NCBI GenBank assembly: GCA_945873505.1
Contig: CAMCDQ010000002.1
Coordinates: 1 to 64,000 of the forward strand
Direction: 5' to 3'
DNA from: Chitinophaga pinensis
GTDB taxonomy: Bacteria; Bacteroidota; Bacteroidia; Flavobacteriales; Flavobacteriaceae
Length of the DNA: 64,000 nt
In this document: positions 8,891 through 17,361 of the stretch, piece after piece
How the letters are laid out: each line of letters opens with the position of its first letter
How positions within the stretch are numbered: the first letter of the stretch is position 1
Notes under the pieces: generated by a model
Databases searched by the model: none
Seen by the model: the letters and a program-made list of their open reading frames with translations, nothing else
What the model was told of the DNA's origin: nothing
Position numbers and translations under genes: made by a program

Positions 8891-10984
8891 ATGAAATTTT
8901 TAAGAAAAACATCTCCATTTTATACGCTTGCTTTATTCTATATCATTGTTAGTTTCATTTTACGAATCGTTCTGCTTTTCCATCCAATAACTCAAACTTC
9001 ATTTTTATTCATTGATACCATCAAGATTTTTGTCTTAGGATTACTATCTGATTTTTTTGTATTTGTAGTGGGAAGTGCCTTTTTATGGTTGTATTTAATA
9101 TTTATTTCCAATTCGAAATATCAAAAACCGTATGGCTACATCATTTTTGGATTATTAGTTTCACTATTGATTTATGTCAAGTTTTTCAATACCATTCTCA
9201 ACGAATATGGCGGTGTTTTACCCGAAATTGGCTTTACTTTCATTGCAATTAAAACAACATTATTTGGGTTGTTATTATTTCTGCCTAAATACCGAGACAC
9301 CTTTCGATACTGGCTTTTTAGCTTTGTAATCTTCTTATTTGTGGTGATTTTACTTCAAAATGCAATTAGCGAATTCTTTTTTTGGAATGAGTTTGGTGTA
9401 AAATATAATTTTATAGCCGTAGATTATTTGGTTTATACCAATGAAGTAATTGGAAATATTATGCAATCTTATCCCGTAATCCCATTATTTTCAACCTTAT
9501 TTATTGTTGCTGGATTAGTAACTTATTTCATTGTAAAAAAATCGGAAAATTACATTGAAAACATTCCAACAATAGCAGAAAAAATTAAAATTACAGGCAT
9601 GCATTTCGCATTAATTGTAATATCACTTTTTTTAATTCCATTTCTTTCAAACAAAGAAAATTCAGATAATATTTTTGCCAATGAATTAGAAGCCAATGGA
9701 ATTTATAAATTTTATAAAGCTTTTATGAACAGCGAATTAAATTATTTTAAATTCTATAAAACACTTCCTGAAAAAGAAGCTTATGGTTTGTTAAACTCCC
9801 AAATACCAAGCAGTATCAGCGGAACAACTTTAAGAGATATTAAAAGTGTTGCCGCAGAAAATCATAAAAATGTAGTCCTAATTACCATAGAAAGTTACAG
9901 TGCCGAATTCTTAAAAATGTATGGAAACGAACAAAAAATCACACCATTTTTAGATAGTTTGGCATCAAAAAGCTTGGTATTTTCCAATCTTTATGCTGTT
10001 GGAAACAGAACGGTTCGCGGGCTTGAAGCGGTGACTTTATCTTTGCCACCAACTGCTGGTGAAAGTGTCATAAAACGAGTTGATAATAAAGAGAAATTTT
10101 CAACTGGAAGTGTCTTCAAACAAAAAGGCTACACCGTAAAATATCTTTATGGTGGCGATGCCTATTTTGATAATATGCAGGATTTCTTTGGTGGAAATGG
10201 CTATGAAATTATCGATAAAAAAACATTCAAACCTAATGAAATTACCTTTCAGAATATTTGGGGCGTTTGCGATGAAGATATGTACAACAAAGCAATCACG
10301 GAAATGAATTCGGAATTCAAAGAAAATAAGCCGTTTTTCAATCACATAATGACGGTTAGTAACCACCGACCATTTACATATCCTAACGATAAAATTGATA
10401 TTCCAGGTGATGCAAAATCTCGTGAAGGTGGCGTAAAATATACTGATTTTGCAATGAAAGAATTTTTCAATAAAGCAAAAAAACAACCTTGGTTTGCCAA
10501 TACTGTTTTCGTAATTCTTGCCGATCATTGTGCTTCAAGTTCTGGAAAAACGGAATTACCAATTGATAAATACCGAATCCCTGCAATGGTCTACAGTCCT
10601 GGTTTTATTGCACCAAAACACTACACAAATTTGATGTCACAAATTGATGTGATGCCGACAGTTTTCGGCTTGTTAAACTTTAATTATAAAAGTAAATTCT
10701 TTGGTCAGGATGTGTTAAAATCCGATTATAAGCCAAGAGCTTTAATTGCCACTTATCAAAATTTGGGGTTGATAAAAGACACTATTTTAACGATTATTTC
10801 CCCTAAACAGAAAGTGAAGCAATTACAATTGACTTTGATTCCAAATCCAAAAGTAGCTAATGAATTCCAATTGTTTTACGAACAAAAACCGATTGCAAAA
10901 CCACGTTTGGATTTAGAGAAAGAAACGATTTCATATTATCAAACTGCGTCTGATATTTTGAAGAAAAAGAAGTATCAAAAATAG
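8891..10984 (+). CDS. LtaS-like membrane phosphoglycerol transferase / sulfatase family protein
   Basis: A 697-residue membrane enzyme. About five transmembrane helices occupy residues 1-250, followed by an extracytoplasmic alkaline-phosphatase/sulfatase fold. The catalytic domain opens with VVLITIESYSAEF, the LtaS-type metal-site motif, continues with NRTVRGLEAVTLSLPP, and ends with the metal-binding VILADHCAS. LtaS and MdoB homologues transfer phosphoglycerol; Gram-negative Bacteroidota lack lipoteichoic acid, so the acceptor here is unknown and may be an envelope glycan or lipid. It converges on the next gene, with stops one base apart. Confidence 0.85.
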   Translation: MKFLRKTSPFYTLALFYIIVSFILRIVLLFHPITQTSFLFIDTIKIFVLGLLSDFFVFVVGSAFLWLYLIFISNSKYQKPYGYIIFGLLVSLLIYVKFFNTILNEYGGVLPEIGFTFIAIKTTLFGLLLFLPKYRDTFRYWLFSFVIFLFVVILLQNAISEFFFWNEFGVKYNFIAVDYLVYTNEVIGNIMQSYPVIPLFSTLFIVAGLVTYFIVKKSENYIENIPTIAEKIKITGMHFALIVISLFLIPFLSNKENSDNIFANELEANGIYKFYKAFMNSELNYFKFYKTLPEKEAYGLLNSQIPSSISGTTLRDIKSVAAENHKNVVLITIESYSAEFLKMYGNEQKITPFLDSLASKSLVFSNLYAVGNRTVRGLEAVTLSLPPTAGESVIKRVDNKEKFSTGSVFKQKGYTVKYLYGGDAYFDNMQDFFGGNGYEIIDKKTFKPNEITFQNIWGVCDEDMYNKAITEMNSEFKENKPFFNHIMTVSNHRPFTYPNDKIDIPGDAKSREGGVKYTDFAMKEFFNKAKKQPWFANTVFVILADHCASSSGKTELPIDKYRIPAMVYSPGFIAPKHYTNLMSQIDVMPTVFGLLNFNYKSKFFGQDVLKSDYKPRALIATYQNLGLIKDTILTIISPKQKVKQLQLTLIPNPKVANEFQLFYEQKPIAKPRLDLEKETISYYQTASDILKKKKYQK

Positions 10985-10985
10985 T

Positions 10986-13013
10986 TTACAACATCCCATT
11001 GTATTTTCTAATAAACCATTCCGAAGTCAGTGAAATTGCAATTAAAATAAGTAACCAAATCCAATCTATCAAAGGGGTTTTCTTAACTATTGCTTTTTGA
11101 ACTGATTTGTATTCTTCATTTTCCAAAAGCGATTGTATCAACGCTTCAACCTTATTAGGGAAAATAACTTGTCCTTTCGTTTGTGTAGCCAATTGGGATA
11201 ATTTAATCAAATCTGGGTTTACAAATTGTTTTTCAATATCAAAATCTAATATTTCAAAATACCCGTTATAAACCGTATTTGAATTCAATTCTTTGACTAC
11301 AAAATTATAATGACCTGCCACCAATCCATCTAAATTCACTTTAAATGAAGTCGATGTTTTCAATAAATCAAATGTTTTTGTAGCCTTCGTATTTTTATTT
11401 ACAATAGTAATATTCAATCTCGCTTTTTCGTCAAATTCATAGTTTTTATTAAAATATTGTGCCGAAATTTCAATTGCATCACCCGAATTATAATTTCCAT
11501 CGTGATTCACAACTAAAGATTTTTTGGAAGCATTAGAAGCTAAAAACTGAATTGTTTTATCAATGAAAACATCATATTTTTCATACGATTTTGTTTCTAC
11601 GTGGCTTTGCAAACGCCATTTCCAACTGTTTTCCCCCAATAAAAAAGCTATTCTTTTTCCTTGATTTTCAGAATATGCAAGCAATGGCGCATTGGTTTCA
11701 ATATTTCTGATTTTTGAGGACAACAACACATATACATTTGCAGAAGAGGTTACCGTTCCAAACGCATTTTGCAAAGGTGGAAATTGTTCAAATCCAATAT
11801 CTTCCAGCGCAAAAAGGTTGAAATCGCTTTTATAATTAGCAAAATAATCTTCCGTTTGGTTACTCATTTTAAATGCCAAACTACTTTGTTGTTGGTTCAA
11901 AAAGTTGAAATCGGTTTTGGTTCCCGTAATTATAAACGTATTTATTTCCGCAATTTTATTTGCTTCAAAAAATGATTTAAAATCAGCTGTTGGCTGGTAC
12001 AAAATGGCAATGTTATACTTTTGTAAATCCTTAATTTCATTAGGCTTAACAATCGTAACTTTTCGTTGCACATTGGTTTCGATTGCACGTTTTAAAGCAC
12101 CAATATCAGGATGATTAATCGAAGTCACAATTACGATTTCTGTTTTCTGATCGATGAGTTCAACCGCAAAATTTTTAGTATTATTGTACGTATTTTTCTC
12201 TTTTTCTTTTGAAGTAATTGCCGCTTTAAAAACCTGTAAACCAATTTTATCTGCAGGAAGCAAAACAGAAACTAGGACTGATTTTTTTGAAGGCGAAAAA
12301 GAAACGATTTGCGTATTTAAAACCGAATTACCTTGCGAAATACTGAAATTTGCCGAAATACTTTTCGTTCCGGAATAGTTTAAAAAGACTTCAACGGGGA
12401 ATTTATTTTTATGAAACGCATATTTATTTACGTTCAATTGGCTTACTTTCAAATCTAAATAAGTCGTTGTATCACCAACAACAATTGGATAGACTTTATT
12501 GTTTACATCAAAACTATAGACGAAATCATTTCCTGAAGTTTGATTCCCATCAGATATTAAAACTGTTGGAAAGGTTACGTTTTTATTGATGCTTTTAACA
12601 CTTTTCGCAACTTCATCAATATTGGTTTGCTTTCCCTTGAAATCAAAAGTTTCTGAACTTTGAAAATCGCTATCAAAACGATAGGATTGTACATCAAATT
12701 TCTCTTGAATTTCGGTATTGGAAGTAATTTTTTTATACGCTTCTAATGCAGTTGCCTCAGCTTTTAAATCCACAATTGAACTGGAATTATCGACTGCAAT
12801 TGCCAAAGGCGTTTTTACAATTTCAAAAGTTTTACGAGATATAATAGGGTTAATAAGCAATAATAAAACGCCAAATACTGTAAAAAAACGTAAAAAAGCC
12901 AAAATCAAATGCACTTTCAACTTGATTTTAGCTTTATAAAAATATTGATAATACGACAAACCACTTGCTATCAAAAATGAAATCAATACAAATAGAATAG
13001 TGTTTGTGGTCAT
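10986..13013 (-). CDS. VWA-like membrane protein of unknown function
   Basis: A 675-residue protein with two N-terminal helices (residues about 5-25 and 38-58), a large extracytoplasmic region and a C-terminal helix near residues 650-668. After the helices, LAIAVDNSSSI carries a DxSxS motif as in the MIDAS metal site of von Willebrand A domains, and VLISDGNQTSG follows as in VWA folds. The layout resembles large uncharacterised Bacteroidota proteins related to BatA/aerotolerance factors. No enzymatic motif is seen. fabG lies downstream on the other side (its start is at higher coordinates). Confidence 0.7.
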   Translation of the reverse strand: MTTNTILFVLISFLIASGLSYYQYFYKAKIKLKVHLILAFLRFFTVFGVLLLLINPIISRKTFEIVKTPLAIAVDNSSSIVDLKAEATALEAYKKITSNTEIQEKFDVQSYRFDSDFQSSETFDFKGKQTNIDEVAKSVKSINKNVTFPTVLISDGNQTSGNDFVYSFDVNNKVYPIVVGDTTTYLDLKVSQLNVNKYAFHKNKFPVEVFLNYSGTKSISANFSISQGNSVLNTQIVSFSPSKKSVLVSVLLPADKIGLQVFKAAITSKEKEKNTYNNTKNFAVELIDQKTEIVIVTSINHPDIGALKRAIETNVQRKVTIVKPNEIKDLQKYNIAILYQPTADFKSFFEANKIAEINTFIITGTKTDFNFLNQQQSSLAFKMSNQTEDYFANYKSDFNLFALEDIGFEQFPPLQNAFGTVTSSANVYVLLSSKIRNIETNAPLLAYSENQGKRIAFLLGENSWKWRLQSHVETKSYEKYDVFIDKTIQFLASNASKKSLVVNHDGNYNSGDAIEISAQYFNKNYEFDEKARLNITIVNKNTKATKTFDLLKTSTSFKVNLDGLVAGHYNFVVKELNSNTVYNGYFEILDFDIEKQFVNPDLIKLSQLATQTKGQVIFPNKVEALIQSLLENEEYKSVQKAIVKKTPLIDWIWLLILIAISLTSEWFIRKYNGML

Positions 13014-13037
13014 TTTTTAAATTGTTTTAAATGATGA

Positions 13038-13074
13038 ATTATAAATTTTAAATTCAACATTTAAAATTTATAAT
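13038..13074. repeat. 16-bp AT-only inverted repeat
   Basis: Perfect 16-base arms (13038-13053 and 13059-13074; ATTATAAATTTTAAAT and its complement) flank the loop TCAAC in the spacer between fabG's stop and the VWA-like gene's start. The text resembles the AT-rich repeats at 48281-48310 and 58581-58620. It could form an RNA hairpin in either transcript but has no GC pairs. Confidence 0.6.
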
Positions 13075-13079
13075 AATTT

Positions 13080-13826
13080 TTAAGTTAGCATTCCGCCACA
13101 AACATTCATAACCTGACCCGTCACATACGCACTCATATCCGATGCAAAAAATAAGCAAGCATTAGCAACATCTTCAGTTGTTCCGCCACGTTTCAAAGGA
13201 ATTCCGTCTCTCCAACCTTTCACTACATCCTCATTTAATTTCGCCGTCATTTCGGTTTCTATAAATCCTGGCGCAATCACATTGCAACGAATATTACGAG
13301 AACCTAACTCTAAAGCTACCGATTTTGAAAACCCAATAACACCCGCTTTCGAAGCCGAATAATTCGTTTGTCCCGCATTTCCTTTCACACCAACAACACT
13401 ACTCATATTGATAATTGAACCCGAACGTTGCTTCAAAAATGTTTTCTGAATTGCTTTTGTCATATTGAAAACTGACTTCAAATTCACGTCAATTACCTTG
13501 TCAAAATCCTCTTCAGACATCCTCATTAACAAATTATCTTTCGTAATTCCAGCATTATTTATAAGAATATCAACCGTTCCAAAATCTTCTAAAACCGCAT
13601 CCACAAAGGTTTGAGCCTCATTGAAATCCGATGCGTCCGATTGATACCCTTTGGCTTTTACGCCCAAAGCATTCAGTTCTTTTTCCAATGCCAATGCAGA
13701 TTCCACAGATGAACTATAGGTAAACGCAACATTTGCACCGTTTTTTGCGAAAACTTCCGCGATTCCTTTCCCAATTCCTCGACTTCCGCCCGTGATTATG
13801 GCTGTTTTTCCTTGTAATAATTTCAT
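13080..13826 (-). CDS. fabG: 3-oxoacyl-[acyl-carrier-protein] reductase FabG
   Basis: FabG is the NADPH-dependent short-chain dehydrogenase that reduces 3-oxoacyl-ACP in fatty acid elongation. The 248-residue protein has the Rossmann motif TGGSRGIGKGIA, LINNAGIT with the structural Asn, the catalytic Ser in NMSSVVG, and Tyr and Lys in NYSASKAGVIG. Its length is normal. The upstream region carries an AGCCCTGAT repeat at 13881-13941 in the same orientation. Confidence 0.95.
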   Translation of the reverse strand: MKLLQGKTAIITGGSRGIGKGIAEVFAKNGANVAFTYSSSVESALALEKELNALGVKAKGYQSDASDFNEAQTFVDAVLEDFGTVDILINNAGITKDNLLMRMSEEDFDKVIDVNLKSVFNMTKAIQKTFLKQRSGSIINMSSVVGVKGNAGQTNYSASKAGVIGFSKSVALELGSRNIRCNVIAPGFIETEMTAKLNEDVVKGWRDGIPLKRGGTTEDVANACLFFASDMSAYVTGQVMNVCGGMLT

Positions 13827-13858
13827 ATCCGAATTTTATATTTTATTTTTTTGAAGCT

Positions 13859-13941
13859 ACCTTCCTAACGGCAGTCAGGATTCCTGCTGTCATTCCAATC
13901 CACGCTAAAAAGCGTGGGATTTTCCTTTCCATCAGGGCTAA
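13859..13941 (-). repeat. Dispersed AGCCC(C/T)GAT...AGC(G/A)GG repeat, copy 1 with extra palindrome
   Basis: Read on the minus strand from 13941, the element starts TTAGCCCTGATGGAAAGG. It holds a hairpin with arms ATCCCACGC and GCGTGGAT around an A/T loop and ends TGACAGCAGGAA. A second palindrome, CCTGAC-TGCC-GTTAGG, follows. The same 5' and 3' boxes and nearly the same hairpin arms recur at 50583-50642, and the same boxes at 29250-29396. This supports a dispersed family with conserved secondary structure, possibly an RNA. Confidence 0.65.
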
Positions 13942-14044
13942 TTTACTTTCGTCAAATATAGGATAATTCTCTTTTTAAAAAAAATACATTTTAAAATTAT
14001 GAAGTTAACATTTTTTAAACCAGAAAATTTCTTAGTATTGCAAA

Positions 14045-14593
14045 ATGGCAACTAACAAAAGTGATTTTACAACCTTATATAATGAGTACTGCGTACTGGT
14101 TTATAATGTGGCACTCAATTATTTGCAAAGCGTTGAAGATGCTGAAGAAATTACTCAAGATGTTTTTTTACAATTGCATACTTCATTGCATAAATTCCAA
14201 GAAAAATCAACATTAAAAACGTGGATTTATCGTATTACAATTAATAAATGCTTGGATTTCATCAAACATAAAAATAGTCAAAAGCGCTTTTTTATTTTTG
14301 GTAAGAAAAGTCAAAACGAAGTAGAGCTCTTGAATATTTCCAATTTTGAACATCCCGGAATTCTATTAGAAAATAAAGAAAAAGCAATAGTGTTATTTGG
14401 AATCATCAATGAATTGGGTGAAAATCAAAAAACAGCTTTTCTACTTTCAAAAGTAGATGGTTTGAGTAATCCCGAAATTGCCAAAATAATGAAATTGAGT
14501 ATTTCATCTGTAGAATCATTAATTTTTAGGGCAAAAACCATCTTAAAAGAAAAATTATCAAATAAATTTGAAGAATACCGCAAGAAAAAATAA
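14045..14593 (+). CDS. ECF-type RNA polymerase sigma factor
   Basis: A 182-residue group 4 sigma factor. Region 2 lies at about residues 10-75, with YNEYCVLVYNVALNYL and DAEEITQDVFLQLH followed by the DNA-binding STLKTWIYRITINKCLDF. Region 4 at about 120-170 has the helix-turn-helix LSNPEIAKIMKLSISSVES. It heads a co-oriented group ending at 18756, with a small membrane protein directly after it that could be its anti-sigma factor. Its promoter is uncertain: TAGTATTG at 14033-14040 is one base off the usual -7 and only 4 bases from the ATG, so it may use its own sigma. Confidence 0.92.
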   Translation: MATNKSDFTTLYNEYCVLVYNVALNYLQSVEDAEEITQDVFLQLHTSLHKFQEKSTLKTWIYRITINKCLDFIKHKNSQKRFFIFGKKSQNEVELLNISNFEHPGILLENKEKAIVLFGIINELGENQKTAFLLSKVDGLSNPEIAKIMKLSISSVESLIFRAKTILKEKLSNKFEEYRKKK

Positions 14594-14613
14594 TAAATAA
14601 CGTCTAACAAATT

Positions 14614-14880
14614 ATGGAAGCGAACAATTGGATAAACGACGTTCTAAATAGCAGCAAAGGCATCACAAAAGTGGTTCCAGACGCCTTGTTATTTTCAAAA
14701 ATCCAAAATAGAATCAGCATTCAAAACACCGTTTCAAGCCAATGGATTTGGATTGCAGCAGCATCATTTACAATTTTAGTATCATTAAATGTCAAAATGC
14801 TGTTGTCAAATAACACAAAAACTGTAGCTCCAACGGAAACAATTGTTTCGTCTGTTTCAAATAGCAACCAATTATACTAA
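14614..14880 (+). CDS. Small single-pass membrane protein, putative anti-sigma factor
   Basis: An 88-residue protein with a soluble N-terminus (residues 1-40), one membrane helix WIWIAAASFTILVSLNV and a short Ser/Thr-rich outer tail. It starts 20 bases after the sigma gene and ends 6 bases before the next gene. Size, topology and position are those of a minimal ECF anti-sigma factor, but no zinc-binding HxxxCxxC motif is present. The assignment rests on context. Confidence 0.6.
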   Translation: MEANNWINDVLNSSKGITKVVPDALLFSKIQNRISIQNTVSSQWIWIAAASFTILVSLNVKMLLSNNTKTVAPTETIVSSVSNSNQLY

Positions 14881-14886
14881 GTAATA

Positions 14887-15588
14887 ATGGATAAAGTAAA
14901 ACTATTAACGTATGCTGTAATTGGGCTTTTATTGCTCAATGTTGGAATTATATGCTTTCTGTTTTTTTCAAGACCAAATAGAAATCCAGAAGAAAATCAC
15001 AGAAGACAAAAGGAATTCATCGCTGAAAAATTGCATTTTGATGCCAATCAAAATGAAAAATACGAATCAATAATTCCTATTTATAAAAATAAAATTGATT
15101 CTTTAGACGCAATAAATAGAAAACTTAAATCGGAATTGTATTCTCAATTGAAATTACCAGTTGTAAATACGATTGTAAAAGACAGCATAATAAATTTATT
15201 TTTAGCCAATCAAAAACAGATTGAGCTATTGCATTTCAAACATTTTCAAGACATAAAAAGTATTTGTAAATCCTCACAATTAGATGATTTTAATGCTTTA
15301 ACACAAAAATTAGGTAAAATGTTTTCCAATCAAAATAGCAAACCTCATGGTCCTGTAGGAAAACCACCAAGAAAGGAAGATTTTCCAAGACCGCCAAGAG
15401 AAGAAAATCAAGCGCGACAATCCAATGACACGAATTATCCGCCACCGCCTCCAAGAGATAGAAATCATCCGAGACCGCCGCGAGATGAAAATCGCCCACC
15501 GCCACCGCGTTGGGACGAAGAACGTCCGAGACATCCTAATGATGAAAACCGTCCTCCGCCGCCACCAAGATTTAATGATGAAAAGTAA
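14887..15588 (+). CDS. Spy/CpxP-like periplasmic protein with Pro-rich repeat tail
   Basis: A 233-residue protein anchored by an N-terminal helix (LLTYAVIGLLLLNVGIICFLFF). Residues about 35-145 form a helical region resembling Spy/CpxP/ZraP stress or metal-sensing proteins. Residues about 150-233 are a repetitive, disordered tail with units of the type PRPPRDENRPPPP. In similar ECF loci such proteins act with the anti-sigma factor as envelope sensors; that role is inferred. The C-rich DNA of the tail is unlike the AT-rich surroundings. The next gene starts inside its last codons. Confidence 0.65.
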   Translation: MDKVKLLTYAVIGLLLLNVGIICFLFFSRPNRNPEENHRRQKEFIAEKLHFDANQNEKYESIIPIYKNKIDSLDAINRKLKSELYSQLKLPVVNTIVKDSIINLFLANQKQIELLHFKHFQDIKSICKSSQLDDFNALTQKLGKMFSNQNSKPHGPVGKPPRKEDFPRPPREENQARQSNDTNYPPPPPRDRNHPRPPRDENRPPPPRWDEERPRHPNDENRPPPPPRFNDEK

Positions 15589-16279
15589 CTTTTTTATTGG
15601 ATTATTAAGTTGTCTTTTTTTTCAATTGGGTTTGGCTCAAGAAAAAAAGGACAGTTTAGTTTTGCGTATCAATTTGAAATTTAGAACAGAAACTTTAGAA
15701 CGTAACAAAGAATATGTTTCTGAATCCAAAGACACCCTTGAAATTGAAACTTTTCGATTTTATATTTCTACTATCAAATTGCAATATTCTGACAAAACTA
15801 CTTTTTCAGAATCTAATAGTTATCATTTAATTGATATTGAAAACCCCAATTCTTTACAGATTCCAATTGCAAAAACAACAGATAAAACCATATCAAAAGC
15901 CACTTTCTCAATTGGTGTTGATAGTTTAGCAAGTGTTTCTGGTGCAATGTCTGGTGATTTAGATCCAACAAAAGGAATGTATTGGGCGTGGCAAAGTGGT
16001 TTTATAAATATGAAAATAGAAGGTAAAAGTCTGAGTTGTAAAACAAGAAAAAACACTTTTCAATTTCATATTGGTGGCTACATGAAACCCAATTATGCCA
16101 TTAGAACCATCGAATTAAAACCCATAAATTCCAATTTAGAAATTAATGTAGATGTTGCAGAATTGTTTAAAAGTATTAAATTAGCTGAAAATAATAGCAT
16201 TATGATTCCTGGTTCAAAAGCGATGGAACTTGCAGATAAAGCGACGAAAATGTTTGGCATTTACAGCAAAGAAAACTAA
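15575..16279 (+). CDS. MbnP-like secreted copper-binding family protein
   Basis: A 234-residue protein with a cleavable signal peptide (MMKSNFFIGLLSCLFFQLGLAQ). The segment GMYWAWQSGFINMKIEG (Trp137, Trp139) is the family signature. MbnP proteins bind copper after a tryptophan is oxidised to kynurenine by a di-heme partner, MbnH; such an enzyme is the next gene, starting one base after this stop codon. I chose the paired ATGs at 15575/15578 because the signal peptide begins there; the frame stays open further upstream but out of frame with the preceding gene's tail. Family assignment is by motif; copper binding is inferred. Confidence 0.78.
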   Translation: MMKSNFFIGLLSCLFFQLGLAQEKKDSLVLRINLKFRTETLERNKEYVSESKDTLEIETFRFYISTIKLQYSDKTTFSESNSYHLIDIENPNSLQIPIAKTTDKTISKATFSIGVDSLASVSGAMSGDLDPTKGMYWAWQSGFINMKIEGKSLSCKTRKNTFQFHIGGYMKPNYAIRTIELKPINSNLEINVDVAELFKSIKLAENNSIMIPGSKAMELADKATKMFGIYSKEN

Positions 16280-16280
16280 A

Positions 16281-17303
16281 ATGAAAGTTCCTTTTAAATA
16301 TCTTTTTGTTTTAGGAAGTATCGTCTTATTTTCGTTGGCATTTACTTTTTTAAAACCTACCCCACTCTATTTAGAAATTCCAAAAGGTTGGCCAAAACCA
16401 CATTATGATTTTTCGAAAAATCCATTGACAGAAGAAGGATTTCAATTGGGAAGACAATTATTTTACGATCCTATTTTATCGCGGGATAATACGATTTCGT
16501 GTGCGAGTTGCCATTTGCAAGCTACCGGTTTTACGCACGTAGATCACGAGTTGAGCCACGGAATTGATGGGAAAATTGGAACTCGAAATTCAATGACTTT
16601 AATGAATTTGGCGTGGTCAAAAAGCTTTATGTGGGACGGCGGTGTCAATCATTTGGATGTGCAAGCTTTAAATCCAATAACAAGCCCCGATGAAATGAAT
16701 GAAACATTAGCCAATGTGGTTTCAAAACTTCAAAAAAACGAGAAATATCAGGCACTTTTTTTGGCAGCTTTTGGAGACGCTAACATAACTGGACAAAGGG
16801 TTTTAAAAGCCTTATCTCAATTTGAATTAATGTTAATTTCCTCCAATTCAAAGTATGATAAAGTGTTGCGAAAGGAAGCTGTTTTCTCAGATCAAGAGCA
16901 AAACGGATACAAATTATTCAAAACTAATTGTGCTTCTTGCCACAACGAACCCTTATTTACAAGTGAAAAATTCGAGCGAAATGGATTGCCATTAGACACG
17001 ACTCTGAACGACATTGGAAGGCAAAAAATTACTGGAAATAGCAAAGAGTATATGTTGTTTAAAGTTCCTACATTGCGAAACATACAATTTACATTTCCGT
17101 ATATGCACGATGGTCGTTTCAAAAAATTAAGTGAAGTGATTAAGCATTATAATTCACTTGGAAACGATAAAAATTTACCGAAACAATTACAAAAACCGAT
17201 GCATTTATCAGATAATGAAAGAGTGGATTTAGTCGCATTTTTACATACTTTAACGGATTCAGCATTTCTATTTGACAAACGTTTTTCATTTCCGAGAGAA
17301 TAA
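16281..17303 (+). CDS. Di-heme cytochrome c peroxidase / MauG (MbnH-like)
   Basis: A 340-residue periplasmic enzyme with an N-terminal hydrophobic segment (residues 7-24) and two c-type heme sites, CASCH at 74-78 and CASCH at 217-221, as in bacterial cytochrome c peroxidases and MauG. Further family features are LGRQLFYDPILSRDNTISC, FMWDGG, and KVPTLRNIQFTFPYMHDGRF near the C-terminus. The start at 16281 directly follows the MbnP-like gene. With that partner it is a good candidate for a protein-modifying MbnH-type oxidase rather than a peroxidase. Confidence 0.9.
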   Translation: MKVPFKYLFVLGSIVLFSLAFTFLKPTPLYLEIPKGWPKPHYDFSKNPLTEEGFQLGRQLFYDPILSRDNTISCASCHLQATGFTHVDHELSHGIDGKIGTRNSMTLMNLAWSKSFMWDGGVNHLDVQALNPITSPDEMNETLANVVSKLQKNEKYQALFLAAFGDANITGQRVLKALSQFELMLISSNSKYDKVLRKEAVFSDQEQNGYKLFKTNCASCHNEPLFTSEKFERNGLPLDTTLNDIGRQKITGNSKEYMLFKVPTLRNIQFTFPYMHDGRFKKLSEVIKHYNSLGNDKNLPKQLQKPMHLSDNERVDLVAFLHTLTDSAFLFDKRFSFPRE

Positions 17304-17361
17304 ATAGTATTCATTGTGCAAGAATTTTATTTATAATTCGTCTAATTTAAAAATCAAATAT

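Noticed and set aside
10100..10528. A 142-codon minus-strand frame inside the LtaS-like gene
   Set aside because: It is the shadow of the sulfatase-domain coding sequence; the plus-strand frame carries clear family motifs.
15290..15534. Two minus-strand frames opposite the Pro-rich tail
   Set aside because: They arise from the lack of stops opposite a Pro/Arg-rich repeat and show no independent features.
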